In this document: positions 24,826 through 34,065 of the stretch, piece by piece
Layout: each line of letters opens with the position of its first letter
Position numbering within the stretch: position 1 is the stretch's first letter
From: Pseudomonadota bacterium
Lineage (GTDB): Bacteria; Pseudomonadota; Gammaproteobacteria; Steroidobacterales; Steroidobacteraceae
Reading direction: 5' to 3'
Assembly: GCA_018241505.1 (NCBI GenBank)
Contig: JAFEDS010000016.1
Coordinates: forward strand, 62,001-126,000
Length of the DNA stretch: 64,000 nt
Translations under genes and position numbers: made by a program
The notes under the pieces: model-generated
What the model was told of the DNA's origin: nothing
Databases searched by the model: none
What the model saw: only the letters and a program-made list of their open reading frames with translations

Positions 24826-24926
24826 GATGCCTGATCCGCTCGTTCGGCGTACTTCCAGAAGACGGCAGCGAGTGAGACGAAGCAGAATGTCGCCGCCGAC
24901 AAGGTGACTGATGCAATGATTTCCAT
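24822..24926 (-). CDS. 34-residue single-helix membrane peptide
   Basis: A short ATG frame starting MEIIASVTLSAATFCFVSLA, one hydrophobic helix of about 22 residues followed by a charged tail (WKYAERADQAS). This is the shape of small membrane subunits such as those attached to respiratory oxidases or transporters; no specific family match is claimed. No good ribosome site is visible. The downstream 61-codon frame starts within its stop region (TTGA-type overlap), suggesting two coupled small genes. Confidence 0.4.
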   Translation of the reverse strand: MEIIASVTLSAATFCFVSLAAVFWKYAERADQAS

Positions 24927-25056
24927 GGGCGAAAGTGTGCGCGCCCAGGTACCTGCCCAGCAGTGTCGAAGGTCATGGAAAAGAACGGCGGCATGTGACT
25001 TCGGTCAGGAATCACCCTTCCCGCGCTGCGAGCGCTCGTCACTACCTCGCGGAATG

Positions 25057-25746
25057 CTACCCCGTCAGCTTGTTGCCGCAGTTACCACAAAACTTGCCAC
25101 CGTGGGTCTCGGCGTTACACTTCGGGCAATGATCGGGCACGGCTTTGGCCACCGGCTTACCGCACTCCGGACAAAACTTCGACGCGCCGACCTCCGCCCC
25201 GCACTCCCGACACAATGTCTTTGCCGCCTGGGTGTTGGTTCCAGCCGTCGGCGCCACCAGATGGGCATCCGGAGCCATGTCGATACCGCCCGCGTAATCC
25301 TGGGTGCGCGCTTTCTCGCCGAGCTGTTCGCGCGCGGCGTCGACTTTCGCCTGGGCCTGATGAGCTGCCAACTGCTCCTTGAAATTCGGGGCGCACACTT
25401 CGCACAGGTTGGCCTCCGCGTTCCAACAAACCTGGCTGCAAACCCAGTGACCGCAGGACGTGCATTGGCGGAAATTCGGCCGGGCTTCCTCGACCGCCTG
25501 CGCCAGGGCCGCATCGTGCAGCTTGCCGCCGACCACCCGCTGCACTTCGTGGACCGCCGATCCCGCCCGGCCAAAGCCGCTCAGAAAGTCACTGGCAACA
25601 TTCAACAACGACTCGGCCACTCCAATGGTGGAGGCCTGAAACTGGGTCATGTAGCCATTGCCGCACTTGTCGCAATGGAACTTGAACTGGTAGCCGCGGT
25701 CCGTGGACAGGTCGTCATAGTTATGGACGAATTGAATGAGCGCCAT
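25057..25746 (-). CDS. multi-zinc-ribbon protein
   Basis: A 229-residue protein with four zinc-binding modules: CDKCG near residue 25; CTSCGHWVCSQVC plus CEVC near 95-120; CRECG...FCPECG and HCPKC...FCGNCG at the C-terminus (~180-225). The middle has a helical, coiled-coil-prone part (EQLAAHQAQAKVDAAREQLG). Paired CxxC ribbons of this type occur in scaffold or regulatory proteins in bacteria. Function unknown. Divergent from the small membrane gene 20 bases away. Confidence 0.8.
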   Translation of the reverse strand: MALIQFVHNYDDLSTDRGYQFKFHCDKCGNGYMTQFQASTIGVAESLLNVASDFLSGFGRAGSAVHEVQRVVGGKLHDAALAQAVEEARPNFRQCTSCGHWVCSQVCWNAEANLCEVCAPNFKEQLAAHQAQAKVDAAREQLGEKARTQDYAGGIDMAPDAHLVAPTAGTNTQAAKTLCRECGAEVGASKFCPECGKPVAKAVPDHCPKCNAETHGGKFCGNCGNKLTG

Positions 25747-25766
25747 ATGCTTACTATAGTAGCCGG

Positions 25767-26054
25767 ATGAATTTCCGCGACCCTGCCATTATAGTTCCGG
25801 GCGCCGCAGGCGCCGGATTTTTATTTCTGCCGGGCCGCGGCTTGATGCTCCCGGCGGGCCTGTGGGGACCGCCCCATTGGGAGTGGATCGTCCCCATGGC
25901 CGTGGTCATCTTCTGCGTGGTCTATTTTGGGGTGCTCGCCTTCTGGAAGCTGCTGACCGGCGAAGCGCTCGGCAAGCCCTTCACGGCCCTCCTGGCCCTG
26001 TTTTTGTTCATCCGGCTGACCGTTGACTGCGCCCGCATCATGATGTGGCGGTAG
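25767..26054 (+). CDS. small membrane protein
   Basis: A 95-residue protein with about three hydrophobic helices (near residues 7-27, 41-61 and 69-88). It contains LPAGLWGPPHWEWIVPMAVV and VVYFGVLAFWKLLTGEALG. Its TAG stop abuts directly the stop codon of the convergent czcA gene with no base between. Not recognised. Confidence 0.6.
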   Translation: MNFRDPAIIVPGAAGAGFLFLPGRGLMLPAGLWGPPHWEWIVPMAVVIFCVVYFGVLAFWKLLTGEALGKPFTALLALFLFIRLTVDCARIMMWR

Positions 26055-29000
26055 TCACCCGTAATGGGGCTTGGCTGACTGACAATTCGCCAGGCGATAC
26101 AGCGCCGGCAACACCAGCAGGCTCAATAGGGTCGCTGAAATGATGCCGCCAATCACTACAGTGGCCAAGGGTCGCTGCACCTCGGCGCCCGTGCCTGTGT
26201 TGAGTGCCATGGGAAGGAAGCCGAGGCTCGCAACCAGACCGATCATGAGGATCGGCCGCAGGCGCAACAGCGCCCCCTGTACGATTGCATCTTCCAGCGG
26301 CACCTCTTTGCGCCGCAGATCGCGGATCGCCGAGAGCATGACCACGCCACTCAACACCGCGACCCCGCAAAGGGTGATGAAGCCTACTCCGGCCGTGATT
26401 GAGAGTGGAATCCCGGTCACGAGCAGCGCCAGGACGCCGCCGGTCAGTGCCAGGGGAACACCGGAAAATACCAACAGCGCATCCTTCACGGAACCGAAAG
26501 TCATGAACAGCAGGCCAAAGATCAGCAGCAATGAGACCGGTACCACGGTCTGCAGACGCCGCGCCGCGGATGCAAGCTGTTCGAAGGTGCCACCGTACTG
26601 AATGTAGTAACCCGGCGGCAACTTCACCTGTGTATCGAGTTTGCTTTGCAATTCGGTGACAAACCCCGCCAGATCCCGTCCACGCACGTTGGCCGATACG
26701 ACGATGCGCCGCTTCCCGTTGTCACGCGAGATCTGATTGGGGCCTTCGCTCGAGGTGACATCCGCCACCTCCGCCAGTGGCACATAGTTGCCGTTCGCGC
26801 GTGCCAAGGGTAGTCGCGTGAGCGCATCAGGATCGACACGCATGGCTTCAGGCAGCCGCACCTCGAGCGGAAAGCGCGCATCGCCTTCGTAGATGAGTCC
26901 CGTCTCCTTGCCACCGATCGCGGCTGACACCGAATCCTGCACATCCGCCACTGTTAAACCATAGCGGGCCAGGTCGATACGCCGCGGTTGAACCGAGAGG
27001 ATCGGAAGACCGGCAAGCTGCTCGGACTTCACATCCGCCGCTGCGCCGGTGGCCGAGACTACCCGCTGCACCTCGCCCGCCAGTTTGAGCAGCGTGACCA
27101 GATCGTCGCCGAAAATCTTCACCGCCACATCGCTGCGCACCCCGGATATCAATTCATTGAAGCGCAACTGGATGGGTTGCGAGAAGCCGTACGAGGTGCC
27201 CGGCAGCGCTTCGGCGGCTGCTTGCAACTCATCGAGCAGTTGTGCTTTGGGCTTGTTCGGATCCGGCCATTCCTGCGGCGGCTTCAACATGACATACACA
27301 TCGGAGCGCGCCGGCGGCATCACATCGGTGGCGACTTCCGCCGTACCATTGCGCGCAAAGACCGTCTTCACTTCCGGCAGTTTCCGCAACGCGCGATCGA
27401 GCTGCAACTGCATGCGCACACCCTGTTCAACACCCGTACCGGGCGGCCGCACCGCCTCAATGGCTATATCGCCTTCATCCAGGTTGGGAATGAACTCGGC
27501 GCCCATCCGTGAGGCGAGCCAACCACACAACACCACGAACACAGCGGCAGCACCCACCATGGGCCAACGCAGCTTCAGAACACTTCGCAGTACGGGCTCA
27601 TACAGTCGCTTTACACCGCGCACCACGAAGTTGTCCTTTTCCTGCACCTTGCCCGACAGGAGCAGCGCACAGGCCGCGGGCACAAAAGTTATCGAGAAAA
27701 TGAACGCACCGACCAGGGCCGCAATCACCGCGAAGGCCATCGGCCGAAACATCTTTCCCTCAACGCCCGTGAGAGCGAAGATGGGGAGGTTGACCAGTAC
27801 GATGACAATGACACTGACCAGACTCGGCCGGAAAACCTCCCGCACGGCCTCATAGACCACCTGGAACCGCTCCGCTCGTTCCAGCAAACGACCGCGTGTG
27901 TGCTGCGCCTCGGCGAGCCGCAGAATGCAGTTCTCGACAATAATCAACGCGCCATCGACAATCAGGCCGAAGTCGAGGGCGCCCAGGCTCATCAGGTTGC
28001 CGCTGACCCCACTCGTCACCATGCCGGTAAACGTTGCCAACAGCGACAGCGGAATAACGAGCGCGGTCAGCAATGCCGCCCGCAGATTGCCCAGAAACGC
28101 GAACAGCACCGCAATCACCAGGATCGCGCCCTCCAGCAGATTCTTCTGCACGGTGGCGATTGTCTTGTTGACGAGTACAGTCCGGTCGTACACAGACTCG
28201 GCTTTGACGCCGGCCGGCAGGGTCGCGTTGATCTGCACGAGCGTGTCCGCCACTCGCTGAGAGACGACGCGGCTGTTTTCACCGATCAGCATCAGCGCGG
28301 TGCCCAACACCGTCTCCTTGCCGTCGCGCGTTGCCGCGCCCGAGCGCAGCTCCTTGCCGATCCCGACCTCCGCCACATCGGCTACCGTGACCGGGATGCT
28401 GTTGCGCGTGGCGATGACCGCCCGCCGCAGAGCCTCCGTATCGGCAATCTGCCCCGGGATTCGAACCAGCTTCTGTTCGCCATTGGTCTCGATGTAACCG
28501 GCACCGACATTCAGGTTGTTGGCCTCGAGCGCTTTGATCAAGTCGCCGAGGGTCACCCCGTAGGCCAGCAGGCGCGCGGGATCGGGCGCAACCTGGTATT
28601 GCTTGGCATTGCCGCCAATGCTGTTGACCTCCGAGACACCCGCGACCTGCCGCAACTGCGGTCGGATGATCCAGTCCTGGATACTACGCACGTCGGTCGG
28701 CGTGTAAGCCGTACCGTCCGGCTTGCGGGCATCCGGCTCGGCGACCACGCTGTACAGATAGATTTCACCCAGCCCGGTTGACACGGGCCCCATCTCGGGA
28801 GCCACTCCCTGCGGAAGCTGTCCTTTCACCTCCTGCAGGCGTTCGTTGACCAACTGCCGAGCGAAGTAGATGTCTGTACCATCCTTGAAAACGACCGTCA
28901 CCTGAGACAGGCCGTATGCCGAAATCGAGCGAGTGCTTTCGAGCCTCGGCAGGCCGGCCATGGCGGTTTCGACGAGAAAGGTCACGCGCTGCTCGGTTTC

Positions 29001-29174
29001 GAGCGGCGAATAGCCGGGCGCCTGCGTGTTGATCTGGACCTGGACGTTGGTGATGTCCGGAACGGCATCGATCGGCAGGCGCTCATATTGGAAGTATCCG
29101 AACACGGCGAATGCGGCGACCGCCGCCATGACGAGCCATCGATTACCGATGGCAAAGTGGATGATGCGATCCAT
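26055..29174 (-). CDS. czcA: CzcA-type heavy-metal RND efflux pump
   Basis: A 1039-residue inner-membrane proton-driven efflux pump. The TM4 signature DFGLIVDGALIIVEN is that of the HME1 (CzcA/CnrA/NccA) group exporting Co, Zn, Cd or Ni, and differs from the Cu/Ag CusA type. The start was set at 29174 (MDRIIHFAIGNRW) because GGAGGAG (29186-29180) is best spaced for it; two further in-frame starts lie 3 and 6 bases upstream. It forms a tripartite complex with the adaptor and outer-membrane factor encoded just upstream in the same operon. Confidence 0.95.
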   Translation of the reverse strand: MDRIIHFAIGNRWLVMAAVAAFAVFGYFQYERLPIDAVPDITNVQVQINTQAPGYSPLETEQRVTFLVETAMAGLPRLESTRSISAYGLSQVTVVFKDGTDIYFARQLVNERLQEVKGQLPQGVAPEMGPVSTGLGEIYLYSVVAEPDARKPDGTAYTPTDVRSIQDWIIRPQLRQVAGVSEVNSIGGNAKQYQVAPDPARLLAYGVTLGDLIKALEANNLNVGAGYIETNGEQKLVRIPGQIADTEALRRAVIATRNSIPVTVADVAEVGIGKELRSGAATRDGKETVLGTALMLIGENSRVVSQRVADTLVQINATLPAGVKAESVYDRTVLVNKTIATVQKNLLEGAILVIAVLFAFLGNLRAALLTALVIPLSLLATFTGMVTSGVSGNLMSLGALDFGLIVDGALIIVENCILRLAEAQHTRGRLLERAERFQVVYEAVREVFRPSLVSVIVIVLVNLPIFALTGVEGKMFRPMAFAVIAALVGAFIFSITFVPAACALLLSGKVQEKDNFVVRGVKRLYEPVLRSVLKLRWPMVGAAAVFVVLCGWLASRMGAEFIPNLDEGDIAIEAVRPPGTGVEQGVRMQLQLDRALRKLPEVKTVFARNGTAEVATDVMPPARSDVYVMLKPPQEWPDPNKPKAQLLDELQAAAEALPGTSYGFSQPIQLRFNELISGVRSDVAVKIFGDDLVTLLKLAGEVQRVVSATGAAADVKSEQLAGLPILSVQPRRIDLARYGLTVADVQDSVSAAIGGKETGLIYEGDARFPLEVRLPEAMRVDPDALTRLPLARANGNYVPLAEVADVTSSEGPNQISRDNGKRRIVVSANVRGRDLAGFVTELQSKLDTQVKLPPGYYIQYGGTFEQLASAARRLQTVVPVSLLLIFGLLFMTFGSVKDALLVFSGVPLALTGGVLALLVTGIPLSITAGVGFITLCGVAVLSGVVMLSAIRDLRRKEVPLEDAIVQGALLRLRPILMIGLVASLGFLPMALNTGTGAEVQRPLATVVIGGIISATLLSLLVLPALYRLANCQSAKPHYG

Positions 29175-29176
29175 CA

Positions 29177-30094
29177 TCACTCCTCCCCGGCGCCTTTGAG
29201 GCGATCGGCTTTGATGAGGTAGCTGTTCTGAGCCGCATAACGCTCACCCGCCGACAGGCCTGCCAGGACCTCAATGGCCTCACGGGAGCGTTTTCCCAGT
29301 CGCACGGCACGCGGCTCGAAGCCACGGTCTTTTTCCACAAACACGACAGTCTTTCCTTCCAACTCCTGGAGTGCCGCGGGGACTACGGCGACACGGGCCT
29401 GGGTGTCGGCAATCACAACCTCGCCCGTTACGAACTGACCCGGCACCCAACGTCCGTCCCGATTGTCGACAACGGCGCGTGCCACGACGCTTTGACTCTC
29501 GCCCTGCCCTGCAGGCGCCACATAGGTGATCCGCGCTTCAGCGTGTTCCTCCGGGGTCGCGCCGTGGAAAGACACCGCCATTCCCGCTCTCACCTGGCCC
29601 AGATCGCGGGCAAACAATGCAAACTCCACCCAGACCGTGGACAAATCGGCTACTCGCAGCAACACCGTGCTGCTGTCCACAGCATCGCCCGGGTTGGTGC
29701 GGCGCTCTATGATCCGGCCCGGTATAGGCGATCGGATGCCGTAGGTTTGCAGGCTTTCGTTGGATTCGACGCGGAGCAGCTCTTCGGAGGCCGCCACCGG
29801 ATCTCCTACCCGTTTGTTGACATCGCGCACTACGCCGGCGTAGCGCGCACGGATGTCCTGTTCGCGCTCGGAGTTGGGGCGAATCGTACCGTGCAGTGTG
29901 AGGGTCGTGCGGATTTGCGCCTGGCCGGCAACCACCATTTCAATGCCTGCGTCGCGCGCCCGGTCCACCGTCAACGGGCGTTCCGCCACGCGAGCCACTG
30001 ACTGCGAATTGGCGGAAGAATGGCTTTTGCTGCAACCGGCGCCAGCGGCAAACAGGCACGCAACGATGCGAGCTGAGAGTCTGAGAGTGTTCAT
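29177..30094 (-). CDS. czcB: efflux RND periplasmic adaptor lipoprotein
   Basis: A 305-residue membrane-fusion protein. The N-terminus ends in a lipobox (LFAAGAGC, Cys ~21), so it is a lipoprotein of the inner membrane. Barrel-sandwich halves are seen in EQDIRARYAGVVRDVNKRVG and GIRSPIPGRIIERRTNPGDAV, then the beta-barrel (WVEFALFARDLGQVRAG) and membrane-proximal part. It links the CzcA pump to the TolC-like channel. Its start overlaps the stop of the outer-membrane factor gene (ATGA), and its stop overlaps the possible upstream start of czcA. Confidence 0.92.
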   Translation of the reverse strand: MNTLRLSARIVACLFAAGAGCSKSHSSANSQSVARVAERPLTVDRARDAGIEMVVAGQAQIRTTLTLHGTIRPNSEREQDIRARYAGVVRDVNKRVGDPVAASEELLRVESNESLQTYGIRSPIPGRIIERRTNPGDAVDSSTVLLRVADLSTVWVEFALFARDLGQVRAGMAVSFHGATPEEHAEARITYVAPAGQGESQSVVARAVVDNRDGRWVPGQFVTGEVVIADTQARVAVVPAALQELEGKTVVFVEKDRGFEPRAVRLGKRSREAIEVLAGLSAGERYAAQNSYLIKADRLKGAGEE

Positions 30095-31401
30095 GGTTGA
30101 TCCTGTGAGGGGCTGGCGGCGGCCACGGGCTCGCCGGTCAAGCGTTCGATCTCTGCGGTGAGGCGATGAATATCGGCCGCCACCTGGATTGCGGTGATTT
30201 GCAACGCAAGCAGATCCTGTTGGGCCGAGGCCAGCTCGAGATACGAGAAACGGCCGCGGTCATAGCCGTATTGAGTTTGATCCAGCGCTGCCTGCGCCTG
30301 CGGGAGCGCTTCCTGGCGCAACACAGCGAGCTGTTCCCGTCCGGATTGAACCTGTTGGTACAACGCGTACAGTTGCCCCTGTGCCCTGATTCGAGCCGCG
30401 TGCTCACCGGCCTGCGTCTGGTCGCGCCGAGCCTGCGCTTCCGCAATCGCTCCGTGATTGCGATCAGACAGTGGTAGCGGCAGCGAGAAACCCGCCACCA
30501 ATCCCACATCGCCCGTCGACTGGAAACGCCGCAGGCCGGCAGTCAGGGTTAGGTTGGGCCGTGACTGCGCCCGGGCGAGCCGCCATTCGGCCTCGCGTAA
30601 GCGGCTTTCACTGGCAAAGCGCACAAAGTCCGGATTGCGATCCAGGAGCCGGCGCAACGAATCGAAGGACTCGAGCGGAGGCAAGACATACAGATCCGCC
30701 TGGGCCTGTGCGAACCGCGCATCCGTGGAACCCCACATGGCGGCAAGACTGCGGCGCGCGCCTTCAAGGGTGCTTTGCGCCTGCCGAACTTCGATGCGAG
30801 CGCGTGTCGTTGCAATGCGTGCACGACTGAGCTCAGCCTCGGGTGTGCGCGCCGCTTTCACGCGCGCCGCGATGACTTTCTCTGTTCGCTCCGCCAGCTC
30901 CAGAGCGCCGCGCGAAGAGATGATCTGCTCCTGGTCGGCGACGACTTCGATGTAGCGCCGCGTCACTTCGGCTAGTACATCGAGGGCGCGCGCCTGCTGA
31001 TCTACGCCCAACAGGGTATGGTCGGACTGCGCGACCTCCACACGCCGCGCGCGTTTGTCCCCGAGCCCCAGAACCTGACTCAGGGTCAATGTCGCCTGCT
31101 TTTCATCCACGTCTCGCGCGACACCGGAGCCCAGAATCCCGCCGGCTTCCAGGGATATTTCCGGATTCGGACGCAGGCCGGCCTGCAGCGTGCGAGCCTC
31201 GGCGGCTTTCAATTCATAAGCCCCGACAGCGAGGTCCGGATTGCGGTTCAAAGTAACGGCAATGGCATCCGCCAATGTCAGCGTGCCCACGGGCTCGCTC
31301 GCCGGCGCCGCGCAATTGGCAGCCGACATCCGGGCAACCGCGACAATCAGCACGGCAATACCCGTACACGCCGTCCCACGGCGTGCTAACAGAAAACTCA
31401 T
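30091..31401 (-). CDS. czcC: TolC-family outer-membrane factor
   Basis: A 436-residue outer-membrane channel subunit with signal peptide (MSFLLARRGTACTGIAVLIV...NCAAPA) and two OEP repeats of long helices. The first repeat holds LTLADAIAVTLNRNPDLAVG; the second has LRREAEWRLARAQSRPNL-like and GYDRGRFSYLELASAQQDLL segments. It forms the exit duct of the metal pump encoded by the next two genes, with an ATGA overlap. Named czcC by operon position. Confidence 0.92.
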   Translation of the reverse strand: MSFLLARRGTACTGIAVLIVAVARMSAANCAAPASEPVGTLTLADAIAVTLNRNPDLAVGAYELKAAEARTLQAGLRPNPEISLEAGGILGSGVARDVDEKQATLTLSQVLGLGDKRARRVEVAQSDHTLLGVDQQARALDVLAEVTRRYIEVVADQEQIISSRGALELAERTEKVIAARVKAARTPEAELSRARIATTRARIEVRQAQSTLEGARRSLAAMWGSTDARFAQAQADLYVLPPLESFDSLRRLLDRNPDFVRFASESRLREAEWRLARAQSRPNLTLTAGLRRFQSTGDVGLVAGFSLPLPLSDRNHGAIAEAQARRDQTQAGEHAARIRAQGQLYALYQQVQSGREQLAVLRQEALPQAQAALDQTQYGYDRGRFSYLELASAQQDLLALQITAIQVAADIHRLTAEIERLTGEPVAAASPSQDQP

Positions 31402-31476
31402 GATGGCCTCTCGAGTTAGACCGCGCGACGAAACGCGCTCAGCGCCGGCCCCATGACCGGCAGGAATCGAGCAGGC

Positions 31477-31872
31477 TCAAGCGGGAGGGCCCCGCAGCGG
31501 TGGGCGAAGTTGAGTAGGATCGGAAATACGAACGAACAACGGACCCCAGTCGACGGGGACCGACTGCACGCACACCACCAAGAACAGTACGAGTGCGAAT
31601 GCGAGGGCCATCGTCGGCAGATCGACGCCGCTATTGTCAAACTTTTTCACGAGCACGTCCGCGGGGACGCTCATGTCCGAGTCCGATAGCGCTGAGTCGA
31701 CGCCAATGCCCCTTGGATGGTCCAGGTCGTCAATGCCCGCATCCCCAACGTGCACACTGGCGGCGGGCTCGTTGCCGTCGGCACAAAAATGCACGTGCAC
31801 GGCGCCAACCCGCATCACCACCAGGGTGATGCAAATGAGCCAGACGAGCAGTTTGGAATGAGAGCGGGACAC
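31477..31872 (-). CDS. czc-associated small membrane protein
   Basis: A 131-residue protein with two hydrophobic segments (~7-23 and ~87-104). Between them are HVHFCADGNEPAASVH and a stretch rich in Asp. The His/Cys/Asp motif after the first helix could bind metal in the periplasm. Similar short open frames often precede czcCBA operons. It is 75 bases upstream of czcC and 38 bases downstream of the DJ-1/YHS gene, all on the same strand. Confidence 0.65.
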   Translation of the reverse strand: MSRSHSKLLVWLICITLVVMRVGAVHVHFCADGNEPAASVHVGDAGIDDLDHPRGIGVDSALSDSDMSVPADVLVKKFDNSGVDLPTMALAFALVLFLVVCVQSVPVDWGPLFVRISDPTQLRPPLRGPPA

Positions 31873-31910
31873 CCCGGCATTGTGGGGGGATGGGGGGGTA
31901 GATTCAATAC

Positions 31911-32834
31911 TCAGCCGCTCACAAAAGCTCCCGGCTTCGACTCGAACAGCGTCTTATGTGAATCCATGCAGAAAAAATAAGTCTTTCCCTGATACGTAGA
32001 GCGCGGCGAGGTCTTCGGATCAACATCCATCTCACACACCGGGCACACCGGATGCTCCGCCGTCGAAACCCTCCGCTGCGCATACACGCTATTGGAATTG
32101 GGATCCATCCACCCCCGTCCCTGGTACTCCAGGAGCTCAACCGACTTGGCAGCGACCTCTCTGCCGAAATAGCGCTCCACGACGTGCAACGCAAGATCCA
32201 TCCCGGACGACAACCCACCCGAACTGGCAATATTCCCCAAGTCCACGAAACGCGCACCGCGCTGCAGTTTGATGTCAGGGAACGCCATCGCGAACTCAGA
32301 GTAAGCGCTGTGATGTGTCGCAACCCGCTTGCCGGCCAGCAGCCCGGTCTGTGCAAGCAGGAACGCACCGGTACACACAGACATCACGACATCCGCCGCC
32401 TGAGCAACTTTGCGAACCCACGCGAGCACTGCTTTGGTAGGCTCACTCTGCGCCGGGATGACGACCACTTTGGGCGCAGGCGCCGCGGCGAGTGTGTAGT
32501 TGGGAACGATTGTCATGCCACCTTCGACACGAACCGGCGACAGCGTCTGTGCGACTGTGTAAGGCCGAAATGGGTGGCGCACGGGTCCGCGAGCATCGAC
32601 CGATTCGAAGACCGCCCAGGGCCCTGCAAAATCAATAACCACGGCACCCGCAGAAATCAGGAAGGCCACGGGAATGACTCCATCGGTCGGCACACGTAGC
32701 GGCGCAGCGGCCGCGGAAGCCTCTCCCGCCGTTGCGGCAGGACCTTCGCCCTCGGCACCCGCGAATCCCGGGCGCAACAGCGATACACCCAGCCCGATTG
32801 CCGCTGAGGTCTGTAACAAGTCTCTGCGCTTCAT
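31911..32834 (-). CDS. exported DJ-1/PfpI protein with C-terminal YHS domain
   Basis: A 307-residue protein. The start at 32834 gives MKRRDLLQTSAAIGLGVSLL, a Tat-like signal. Residues ~45-250 are a DJ-1/PfpI (GATase1-like) domain with VMSVCTGAFLLAQTG (nucleophile Cys) and GNIASSGGLSSGMDLALHV. Residues ~262-307 are a YHS metal-binding domain: VCPVCEMDVDPKTS, YFFCMDSHKTLF. YHS domains occur in copper ATPases and other metal proteins. It lies upstream of the czc genes on the same strand, so it may be an accessory metal-binding or stress protein of the efflux system. Confidence 0.85.
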   Translation of the reverse strand: MKRRDLLQTSAAIGLGVSLLRPGFAGAEGEGPAATAGEASAAAAPLRVPTDGVIPVAFLISAGAVVIDFAGPWAVFESVDARGPVRHPFRPYTVAQTLSPVRVEGGMTIVPNYTLAAAPAPKVVVIPAQSEPTKAVLAWVRKVAQAADVVMSVCTGAFLLAQTGLLAGKRVATHHSAYSEFAMAFPDIKLQRGARFVDLGNIASSGGLSSGMDLALHVVERYFGREVAAKSVELLEYQGRGWMDPNSNSVYAQRRVSTAEHPVCPVCEMDVDPKTSPRSTYQGKTYFFCMDSHKTLFESKPGAFVSG

Positions 32835-32919
32835 TGCATTCTCCCGTGTCCCGATGAGCAGGAATATGGGCGATCGGCGCGTCTCGGACCAAACCGTCCA
32901 CTGCATCTGGCTGGTGATT

Positions 32920-32934
32920 CACTGCGAGGCAGTG
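32920..32934. promoter_or_regulatory. palindrome before LytS-type kinase
   Basis: CACTGC-GAG-GCAGTG is a perfect 6-bp inverted repeat 33 bases before the histidine kinase start and in the region divergent from the DJ-1/YHS gene. It may be an operator for either unit. Confidence 0.35.
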
Positions 32935-32967
32935 GTTTGAACCCATCGAAAGCGTACGATCTGAACC

Positions 32968-34065
32968 ATGGACCACACCACCACCACCCGCCTCCGGTAT
33001 TGGCCGTGGATCGTCGCAATCTGGTCGGGAATCGGCCTCATTGACGCCACGCAGACCGTGTTTCCCATGCGCGCACAGGACATGCATCACGACTGGTTCA
33101 GCCTGTTCCTCACTTTGATGCTGAACTGGTTGCCCTGGGCGTTAGCGACACCGTTCGTGATTGAGTTGGGGCGTCGCTTCTCGCCGACCCGCCCGCGCAA
33201 GATCGCCGGATTGATTATCCATTTGGCCGCGGCAGCAGCCATTTGTCTGGTCAGCGCTGCGTGGAGTGCTGGGCTCGAGACGTTGCTGAATCCGTGGATC
33301 GACCCGCAGCAACCCCCGTTCAGCGAATTGTGGCTCCCCAAAATCGCCTACGGAGCCCTCACGACCCTGGTGTTGTATGCATTCATTCTCACGATCGATT
33401 TTGCACTCGAATCACGACGGCGTGCCGCGCATCAACAGACCGAAGCCGCCCGCTTCGGGGAAAAGCTGTCGAAAGCTCGATTGGAATCCCTGCGGCGTCA
33501 GATCGAGCCCCATTTCATGTTCAATGCCCTGAATGCGATCGCGGGCCTCGTGCGCCAACAACGCAACGAGCCGGCCGTGGACATGATTGTCGCGCTCAGC
33601 GATTTCCTGCGGTCCGCGGCAGAGGACTCCAACAGTCCGCAAGTGCCCCTGGCGCGAGAGGTGGAGCACCTGCGCCAATACCTGGAGATTCAAAAGGCGC
33701 GGTTCGCGGAGAGATTGCACGTCACGGTGGACATCCCTCCCCACCTGCTGAGCGCTCCGGTACCCAGCTTGATCCTTCAGCCCCTGGTTGAAAATGCCAT
33801 CAAACACGGCATCTCCAAGCTAGCGCAAGGAGGAAGTATTCAGGTGACCGCGGCGCGCGCCAATGACATGCTCAACCTGAGCGTGGGCAATGACGGCCCC
33901 AACCTGCCCCCGGACTTCGAAACCACCGGCAGTGGAATCGGAATTGCCAACCTACGCACCCGCCTGCAGATCCTGTATGGCACCGGATTTAGGTTGAGCC
34001 TGAGAAACCAGCAGGCAGGCGGCGTGCAGGTTTCCATATCCCTACCGTTTGCCGGAACGCAGTGA
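32968..34065 (+). CDS. LytS/YehU-type sensor histidine kinase
   Basis: A 365-residue kinase. About four membrane helices span residues ~10-145 without a large periplasmic loop. The His_kinase domain has RRQIEPHFMFNALNAIAGLV (phospho-His ~182), and the ATPase domain has LILQPLVENAIKHGI (N box) and TGSGIGIANLRTRLQILYG (G box). This Pfam His_kinase type always pairs with LytTR response regulators, and the next gene starts directly after its stop. Confidence 0.92.
   Translation: MDHTTTTRLRYWPWIVAIWSGIGLIDATQTVFPMRAQDMHHDWFSLFLTLMLNWLPWALATPFVIELGRRFSPTRPRKIAGLIIHLAAAAAICLVSAAWSAGLETLLNPWIDPQQPPFSELWLPKIAYGALTTLVLYAFILTIDFALESRRRAAHQQTEAARFGEKLSKARLESLRRQIEPHFMFNALNAIAGLVRQQRNEPAVDMIVALSDFLRSAAEDSNSPQVPLAREVEHLRQYLEIQKARFAERLHVTVDIPPHLLSAPVPSLILQPLVENAIKHGISKLAQGGSIQVTAARANDMLNLSVGNDGPNLPPDFETTGSGIGIANLRTRLQILYGTGFRLSLRNQQAGGVQVSISLPFAGTQ

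Noticed and set aside
24994-25009. Possible CRP site TGTGA-N6-TCAGG
   Set aside because: Two of five bases in the second half differ and it is not placed convincingly relative to a start codon.
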